From positions 1 through 20,677 of the forward strand of contig CAZZLY010000046.1 of the NCBI GenBank assembly GCA_964655175.1: a DNA stretch of 20,677 nucleotides, read 5' to 3'. Positions 15,872-20,677 of this stretch are shown one piece after another. Within the stretch, counting starts at the first letter, position 1. Each line of letters begins with the position of its first letter. The notes beneath the pieces are model-generated. The model was not told the DNA's origin. It saw only the letters and a list, made by a program, of their open reading frames with translations, and searched no databases. The translations under genes were made by a program, and so were the position numbers. The DNA is from JAIOPA01 sp964655175 (GTDB taxonomy: Bacteria > Eisenbacteria > RBG-16-71-46).

Positions 15872-18556
15872 TCAGCGCGGCGTGGCCGCGGAGACCTTCT
15901 CGAGGCGAACGGCCGTGCGCTTGTAGGCCGGCGTGTTCACCTTGTTGTCGCGGTGCGGACCCAGCAGCCGGTTCACGCGCGCCGAGGGCGTGTGGAACGT
16001 GCAGAACACCTCGCCGGGCTTGACGCGCGGATCGCGCCGCGCGGGCAGGCTCGCCTCGCCCCAGTGGCTCACGATGCGCAGCAGGTCGCCGTCGGCGATG
16101 TCCAGCACCTCGGCGTCGAGCGGATGCAGATCGAGCGTGTCGATGGGCCGCAGCTCGAGGTTCTTGGTGCGGTCGGTCATCGTGCCGGCGTTGTACGCGT
16201 ACAGCGTGCGGCCGGTGATGAGCAGCAGCGGGAACTCGGGCGTCGGTTCCTCCTGCAGACCCAGCTGCTCCGGGCGATGGAACGGCGCACGATCGCCCAA
16301 CGTGAACGTCTCGGTGTGCAGTCGCACCGTGCCGGGATGCGACTCGTCCGGGCACGGCCACTGGATGCCGCCCTCGCGCTCCATCTTGGCGTACGAGATG
16401 CCGGCGCCCTGCGGCCACACCGAGCGCACCTCGTTCCAGATCGCCTCCGCATCCTCGAAGTCGAAGCCCTCGAAGCCCAGACGCTTGGCGACCTCGCACA
16501 CCGGCACCCAGTCGGGCAGCGAATCGCCCGTGGGCTCGACCGCCTTGCGCACACGCTGCACGCGGCGCTCGCTGTTCATGAACGTGCCGTCCTTCTCGAA
16601 CGACGCGGCCGCGGGCAGGAACACCGTGCCGATGTTGCGCGAGGTCTCGTTCTCGAACAGGTCCTGCACGATCACGAGCGGCACCTGCTCGAGCGCCTTC
16701 TGCAGGCGCACGGTGTCGGCGTGGCTCTGCATGATGTCGTAGCCGATCGCCCACAGCACGTCGAGCCTGCCGGTCTCGGCCGCCTCGCAGATCTGCACCG
16801 CGTCGAGGCCGCGCTCCTGCGGCAGCGTGACGCCGTAGAACGACTCGAAGCGCACGCGCGCCTCGGCGTTGGAGATGGGCGAGTAGCCGGTGAAGTAGTT
16901 GGGGTCGCAGCCCATGTGCGCCGAACCCTGCACGTTGTTCTGCCCGCGCAGCGGGTTCACGCCCGCGCCCGGCTTGCCGACGTTGCCCGTGAGCAGCGCC
17001 AGATTCGAGAGCGCGACGATGCCCTCGGTGCCCTGCGTGTTCTCGGTGAGCCCGAGCCCGTGGAACGAGATCGCCGGCCCGCCGGTGGCGTACAGCCGCG
17101 CCGCCTGCCGCACGAGCGCGGCCGGCACGCCGGTCACGCCCTCGACGTCCTCCGGGCGATAGCCCTGGAGGAACGTGCGGTACGCCTCGAAGTCCTGCGT
17201 GCGCGCCGCGATGAAGGCCTTGTCCTCCAGACCCTCCTCGCAGATGACCGCCGCGATCGAGTGGAACATGGCCACGTTGGCGCCGGGCCGGATGGGCAGA
17301 TGCAGGTCGGCGTTCTGCGCCAACCCGACCTTGCGCGGATCGATCACGATGAGCTTGGCGCCCTTGCGCACCGCGCGCCGCAGCCGCACGCCCACGACCG
17401 GATGCGCCTCGAGCGCGTTGCTGCCCGAGATGATGATGACCTTGGCGAGGTCGATGTCCTCGAACGCGCCGGTGGCCGCGCCGGTGCCGAACGACATGCG
17501 CATCGCCGCCGCGGTCGGCGCGTGACACACGCGCGCGCAGCAGTCGATGTTGTGCGTGCCCAGACCCTTGCGCACGAACTTCTGCGCGACGTAGTTCTCC
17601 TCGTTGGTGCCGCGCGCGCTCGACAGCACCATGACCTTGTCGGCGCCGCGCGTGGCGACCGTGTCGCGGATGCGATCGGCGATGTGGTCGTAGGCCTGCG
17701 CCCACGTGACCCGGCGCCACTCACCGCCGCGTTCGCGGATCATGGGATGGCGCGCACGGGCGCTGCTCTGCACGAAGCCCCACGCGTAGCGGCCCTTCAC
17801 GCAGGTGTGGCCCACGTTGGAGCGGCCCTCGGGGCTGGGCAGCACCTGCACGAGCTGGCCGTCCTTGACGCCCGCGACGATCTCGCAGCCCACGCCGCAG
17901 TAGGCGCACACGGTCTTGGTCCACGTCGTCGGGCGGCCCTTCTCGAGCACCGTGCGATCGAGGATCGCGCCGGTCGGGCACACGTCGGCGCACGCGCCGC
18001 ACGAGACGCACGAGCTCTCGAGCATCGTGGGGCCGTCGGGATGCACCCACGTGTGCGTGCCGCGGTTCGCGACCTTCCACACGGACTCGCCCTGGATCTC
18101 GTCGCACACGCGCACGCAGCGCATGCACGCGATGCACTGGTTCATGTCCACGTGCAGGTACGGATGCGAGTCGTCCACGAGCGAGGGGTCCGGCACGTGG
18201 CCGTTGGTGCTCACCTCGTAGCGGCGCAGCATCTGATGGAACGCGGCGAGCGGGTCGTGCTCGACCGCGGTGCCGGGGTAGCGGTGCGCGGTCATCTCGA
18301 GCACGAACCGCCGCGCCGACTCGACCACCGGGTCGTCGGTCACGATCGCCATGCCGTCGGCGAGCGGGGTGACGCACGCCGCGACCGGCGCGCCCTTGCC
18401 CTCGAGTCGCACGAGGCACATGCGGCAGGCGCCGCTGTTCGACAGGCGGTCGTGCTGGCAGATCGTCGGCACGTCGGCGCCGGCGGCACGCACGGCGTCC
18501 AGGATGGTGGTGCCGCCGGTCTCGACCGAACGGCCGTCCACGGTGACGCGCTTCAT
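15872..18556 (-). CDS. fdhA: Formate dehydrogenase alpha subunit (Mo/W-bisPGD), Cys type, with ferredoxin-like N-terminus
   Basis: 894 residues, cytoplasmic. Domains in order: a [2Fe-2S] ferredoxin domain (Cys33, 44, 47, 61); two [4Fe-4S] motifs (Cys141/144/147/151 and Cys183/186/189/193); a [4Fe-4S] site of the molybdopterin domain (Cys217/220/224/252, with VKG after the last); the catalytic RVCH (Cys344-His345); then the bis-MGD-binding barrel, with LRGQNNVQG as in formate dehydrogenases. Family role: formate oxidation to CO2, or the reverse, passing electrons along the clusters to a diaphorase partner. The region after the first domain, where NuoG and many FdhA proteins have a His-Cys3 cluster, reads TAHRYPGTAVEHDP with no cysteine, so that cluster is absent. 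No FdhB/NuoEF partner, fdhD or cofactor gene is in the window. Start ATG 18556 follows GGAGGGG by 6 bases. Confidence 0.88.
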   Translation of the reverse strand: MKRVTVDGRSVETGGTTILDAVRAAGADVPTICQHDRLSNSGACRMCLVRLEGKGAPVAACVTPLADGMAIVTDDPVVESARRFVLEMTAHRYPGTAVEHDPLAAFHQMLRRYEVSTNGHVPDPSLVDDSHPYLHVDMNQCIACMRCVRVCDEIQGESVWKVANRGTHTWVHPDGPTMLESSCVSCGACADVCPTGAILDRTVLEKGRPTTWTKTVCAYCGVGCEIVAGVKDGQLVQVLPSPEGRSNVGHTCVKGRYAWGFVQSSARARHPMIRERGGEWRRVTWAQAYDHIADRIRDTVATRGADKVMVLSSARGTNEENYVAQKFVRKGLGTHNIDCCARVCHAPTAAAMRMSFGTGAATGAFEDIDLAKVIIISGSNALEAHPVVGVRLRRAVRKGAKLIVIDPRKVGLAQNADLHLPIRPGANVAMFHSIAAVICEEGLEDKAFIAARTQDFEAYRTFLQGYRPEDVEGVTGVPAALVRQAARLYATGGPAISFHGLGLTENTQGTEGIVALSNLALLTGNVGKPGAGVNPLRGQNNVQGSAHMGCDPNYFTGYSPISNAEARVRFESFYGVTLPQERGLDAVQICEAAETGRLDVLWAIGYDIMQSHADTVRLQKALEQVPLVIVQDLFENETSRNIGTVFLPAAASFEKDGTFMNSERRVQRVRKAVEPTGDSLPDWVPVCEVAKRLGFEGFDFEDAEAIWNEVRSVWPQGAGISYAKMEREGGIQWPCPDESHPGTVRLHTETFTLGDRAPFHRPEQLGLQEEPTPEFPLLLITGRTLYAYNAGTMTDRTKNLELRPIDTLDLHPLDAEVLDIADGDLLRIVSHWGEASLPARRDPRVKPGEVFCTFHTPSARVNRLLGPHRDNKVNTPAYKRTAVRLEKVSAATPR

Positions 18557-18562
18557 CGGGTA

Positions 18563-18569
18563 CCCCTCC
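18563..18569 (-). promoter_or_regulatory. Ribosome binding site that fixes the formate dehydrogenase start
   Basis: GGAGGGG on the minus strand, 6 bases before ATG 18556. The frame is open to another ATG at 18640, but that codon overlaps the TATAAT promoter box and would lie upstream of the transcript. Confidence 0.75.
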
Positions 18570-18638
18570 ACGACGGACTCGGCCCGCGGGGATCGCCCTG
18601 ACGACGGCGGCGCTCCGGCGCGGATCACGCTGGCGCAC

Positions 18639-18644
18639 ATTATA
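18639..18644 (-). promoter_or_regulatory. Perfect TATAAT -10 box of the formate dehydrogenase gene
   Basis: TATAAT on the minus strand at 18644-18639, the only perfect consensus -10 I noticed. Transcription from about 18631 gives a leader of about 75 bases before ATG 18556. No good -35 lies at 16-18 bases, so an activator may be needed. Confidence 0.65.
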
Positions 18645-18750
18645 GGGGGCGGGTCACGGCCCGCGCACCCCCCGGCTCGTCAGGCCCCGGGCCGGTCGCG
18701 CGACCGGGCGGCGGCCGTCGGGGTCGACCCTGCCCCGCGCCCCGCCCCGC

Positions 18751-18759
18751 TGCTAATCT
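18751..18759 (+). promoter_or_regulatory. Extended -10 promoter, probably giving a leaderless mRNA
   Basis: TGCTAATCT (extended -10, hexamer TAATCT at 18754-18759) ends 8 bases before ATG 18768. There is no Shine-Dalgarno sequence. It shares TGCTAA with the element at 479-487. Confidence 0.6.
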
Positions 18760-18767
18760 TCCCGACC

Positions 18768-19745
18768 ATGACCCCGACTCCTTTGCACCGCCTGCGCCTC
18801 ACCGCCCTCGCCGCCCTGCTGCTCGTCTCCGGTTGCGGCAAGGGCAACGACGCCACCGCCCCGACCGGCGACAACACCGGCGAGCATCTGGTGATCTTCG
18901 CCACCGATCGCGCGCGCCCCGCGGGGGACCACGGGCTGGCGCTGTACGACTTCGACGCCGCGGGCTTCCGCGGCATGCCCAATCTGGACGGCACCGGCGA
19001 GGAGACGCAGCCGTGCCTGTCGAACGACGGCAACTTCGTCGCGTTCCGCGCCACCCGCGGCAGCGGCGCCACGGGCAGCGACCTGTACGTGTACGACCGC
19101 GTCAATCAGGGCCTGTTGGCCACGCCCAACCTGAACACCACCCAGGACGAATCGTGGCCGCGGTTCACGTACGACGCGGTCAAGCTCGCGTTCGTGCGCA
19201 AGCTGGGCAGCGGTGAGACGCGCATCAAGCTGTACGAACCCATCGGCGACACGCTCATCACGCTCACCGGTCTCGACGCCGGCAGCGGCTTCTCGGACGA
19301 CATGCCCGCGCCCAATCTGGACGGCACGCGCATCGCGTTCATGAGCACGCGCAGCGGCACGCCCGACGTGCTGCTGTGGAACCGCGTGGGCGGCCTGTCG
19401 CCGCGCGCGGCGCTCGCCTCGATCGGTGAGGACACCGAGCCGTCGCTGAGCGCCGATGGCCGCTGGCTGGCGTTCGCGAGCGATCGCGCCGGCGGTCAGG
19501 GCGGCCACGACGTGTACCTGTACGACGTCACCGGCGACTCGCTGCTCGTGCTGCCGGGCCTCAACTCGAGTGGCACCGACCGGCATCCGGCCGTGAGTGC
19601 GAACGGCGACGTGATCGTGTTCCAGTCGGATCGCACCGGGTCCAACGATCTCTACAAGTACGTGCGCTCGACGCGCACGCTGTCGCAGCCCGCCGCGTTC
19701 GTGAACCCCTCGGACGACGTCCAGCCCTACCTGCGCTGGCGCTGA
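18768..19745 (+). CDS. TolB-like beta-propeller lipoprotein
   Basis: 325 residues. A lipoprotein signal peptide (residues 9-22, lipobox LVSG-Cys23) suggests membrane anchoring; the residue after the cysteine is Gly, so outer-membrane sorting is plausible. The rest is about six repeats of roughly 45-50 residues of the PD40/WD40-like TolB propeller type: a core such as P-x-L-S-x-DG-x-x-x-AF-x-SDR (around 225-245) followed by D-x-Y-x-YD and a turn with PGLN, PNLN or PNLD. Such propellers bind proteins or peptides. No catalytic domain follows. It lies 71 bases before a prolyl oligopeptidase gene, whose own N-terminal part is also a propeller; a hairpin at 19773-19791 lies between them. Function beyond binding is unknown. 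Confidence 0.82.
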   Translation: MTPTPLHRLRLTALAALLLVSGCGKGNDATAPTGDNTGEHLVIFATDRARPAGDHGLALYDFDAAGFRGMPNLDGTGEETQPCLSNDGNFVAFRATRGSGATGSDLYVYDRVNQGLLATPNLNTTQDESWPRFTYDAVKLAFVRKLGSGETRIKLYEPIGDTLITLTGLDAGSGFSDDMPAPNLDGTRIAFMSTRSGTPDVLLWNRVGGLSPRAALASIGEDTEPSLSADGRWLAFASDRAGGQGGHDVYLYDVTGDSLLVLPGLNSSGTDRHPAVSANGDVIVFQSDRTGSNDLYKYVRSTRTLSQPAAFVNPSDDVQPYLRWR

Positions 19746-19772
19746 CCGTCGTCCTCGCCCCTGCCACCCGCG

Positions 19773-19791
19773 CGCGGCGTCGCACGCCGCG
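19773..19791 (+). terminator. Short hairpin between lipoprotein and peptidase genes
   Basis: CGCGGCGT (19773-19780) pairs with ACGCCGCG (19784-19791) around 3 bases. No T tract follows. It may be a weak terminator or simply GC-rich palindromic sequence. Confidence 0.35.
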
Positions 19792-19816
19792 TGGTCCGTC
19801 GTCCCGGAGAGTCCCG

Positions 19817-20677
19817 ATGAAGTCGCTCGTCCGCCTCGTGCCCGCGTCGCTCGTCCTCGTCGCCACCGCCGCGTTCGCGGTCACGCCCGCGCCGCCGCCC
19901 ACCCGCGTCGAGGTGGTCACCGACACGCTGCACACCATCCCGATCGCCGATCCGTACCGCTGGCTCGAGGACAAGAACTCGCCCGAGACGCGTGCATGGG
20001 TGCGCGAGCAGATGGCGTTCACGCAGTCGCAGTTGTCGCAGGTGCCGGGCCGCGACGAGGTGACGGCGGCGCTCGCCAAGTACACGCGCGTGGACACGCG
20101 CAGCGTGCCCACGGTGCGCGGCACGCGACTGTTCTTCACCGCGCGCACGGCCGATCAGCAGCAGCCCTGCCTCATGATGCGCGAGACGAGCACGGGCCCG
20201 GACGTGATGCTCGTGGACCCGAACCCCATGTCGGCCGACCACACCACGAGCGTGACGCTCGTGAGCGTGTCGCAGGACGGCGCGCTGCTCGCGTACGGCC
20301 TGCGCAAGGGCGGCGAGGACGAGGTCGAGGTGCGGCTGCTCGACGTGGCCACGCGCCGCGACGTGCCCGGCGGCATGCCCAAGGGCCGCTACTACGGCGT
20401 GAGCTTCGACAAGGCGAAGCGCGGTTACTACTACGCGCGCTGGTCGAGCGAGGGCCCGCGCGTGCGCTATCACCGCCTCACCGACGATCCGTCGCAGGAT
20501 GCGCTCGTGTTCGGCGAGGGCCTGGGCGCGGCCACGATCCCCACGCCGCGCGTGAGCCCCGACGGTCGCTGGCTGCTCATCACGGTGTCGGTGGGTTCGT
20601 CGGGTGACGACCAGCGTCTGTACCTCAAGGACCTCGCGCGCAACGGCGCGATCGTCACGGTGGCCGACACGCTCAAG
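19817..20677 (+). CDS. Secreted prolyl oligopeptidase (S9A), N-terminal part
   Basis: 287 residues are visible and the frame is still open at the window end. A signal peptide (SLVRLVPASLVLVATAAFA, about 3-21) marks it as exported. DPYRWLEDKNSPETRAWVREQ (in two pieces: PYRWLED, ETRAWV) is the classic N-terminal signature of the prolyl oligopeptidase family, followed by propeller repeats with VSPDGRWLLI and FDKAKRGYYYARW. Full-length proteins are about 700 residues; the Ser-Asp-His catalytic domain lies beyond the window. Family role: cleavage of short peptides after proline. The start at ATG 19817 follows GGAGAG by 5 bases. It fits with the M14 and M61 peptidases as part of extracytoplasmic peptide breakdown. 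Confidence 0.88.
   Translation, partial: MKSLVRLVPASLVLVATAAFAVTPAPPPTRVEVVTDTLHTIPIADPYRWLEDKNSPETRAWVREQMAFTQSQLSQVPGRDEVTAALAKYTRVDTRSVPTVRGTRLFFTARTADQQQPCLMMRETSTGPDVMLVDPNPMSADHTTSVTLVSVSQDGALLAYGLRKGGEDEVEVRLLDVATRRDVPGGMPKGRYYGVSFDKAKRGYYYARWSSEGPRVRYHRLTDDPSQDALVFGEGLGAATIPTPRVSPDGRWLLITVSVGSSGDDQRLYLKDLARNGAIVTVADTLK

Noticed and set aside
17500..17560. Selenocysteine in formate dehydrogenase
   Set aside because: The codon is TGT, not TGA, and the reading frame is uninterrupted, so the enzyme is the cysteine form.
13637..18601. A 1654-codon open frame on the plus strand
   Set aside because: It lies antisense to the antiporter and formate dehydrogenase genes and crosses the small exported protein. 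Its translation is Arg/His/Asp-rich with no domain. Long antisense frames are expected at this GC content.
1..20677. Mobile element, CRISPR array, prophage or genomic island
   Set aside because: No transposase, integrase, terminal repeats, regularly spaced repeats or composition shift was seen.

Overview
The window is very GC-rich bacterial chromosome, densely packed with genes. The content is exported peptidases and amidohydrolases, a TolB-like lipoprotein, a formate dehydrogenase with a NuoG-type front end, and arginine- and alanine-rich proteins. This suggests a Gram-negative, proteolytic heterotroph of the Gemmatimonadota / Candidatus Eisenbacteria kind (FCB side of the tree). That placement is inference from protein flavour only, because there is no rRNA gene. 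I see no tRNA, CRISPR array, insertion sequence, integrase, phage gene or plasmid function.

Layout. (1) Bases 3-4481, + strand: the tail of a DEDDy-type 3'-5' exonuclease, a secreted M14 zinc carboxypeptidase (495-2477) and a secreted M61 peptidase with a PDZ domain (2610-4481). (2) Bases 4554-13591, - strand: a 1035-residue tandem amidohydrolase translationally coupled to a 441-residue amidohydrolase (ATGA overlap), then a 626-base gap with a terminator and a candidate small RNA, then a second, larger M14 peptidase followed after 31 bases by an AIR-synthase/HypE-like protein. (3) Bases 13592-13877: a divergent promoter region with a dyad over a -35 box, then a small exported basic protein (13878-14369, +). 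(4) Bases 14441-18556, - strand: a CPA2 cation/proton antiporter and a single-gene formate dehydrogenase alpha subunit, each with its own promoter. (5) Bases 18768-20677, + strand: a beta-propeller lipoprotein and the start of a secreted prolyl oligopeptidase.

Taken together, M14 x2, M61, S9 and two amidohydrolases, nearly all with signal peptides, look like a periplasmic or outer peptide-degradation set. The formate dehydrogenase and antiporter are unrelated energy and ion functions sitting among them.

Three genes (495, 15769 on the - strand, 18768) have no Shine-Dalgarno sequence but carry a -10 hexamer ending 6-8 bases before the ATG, which points to leaderless transcripts. Most of the other starts have a clear purine-rich ribosome binding site. 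Most terminators are GC-rich hairpins without a U tract; the one with a U tract ends the candidate small RNA. No wholly new system is evident. The best leads are the leaderless promoters, the candidate RNA with anti-Shine-Dalgarno motifs, the amidohydrolase pair with degenerate metal sites, and the formate dehydrogenase oddities.
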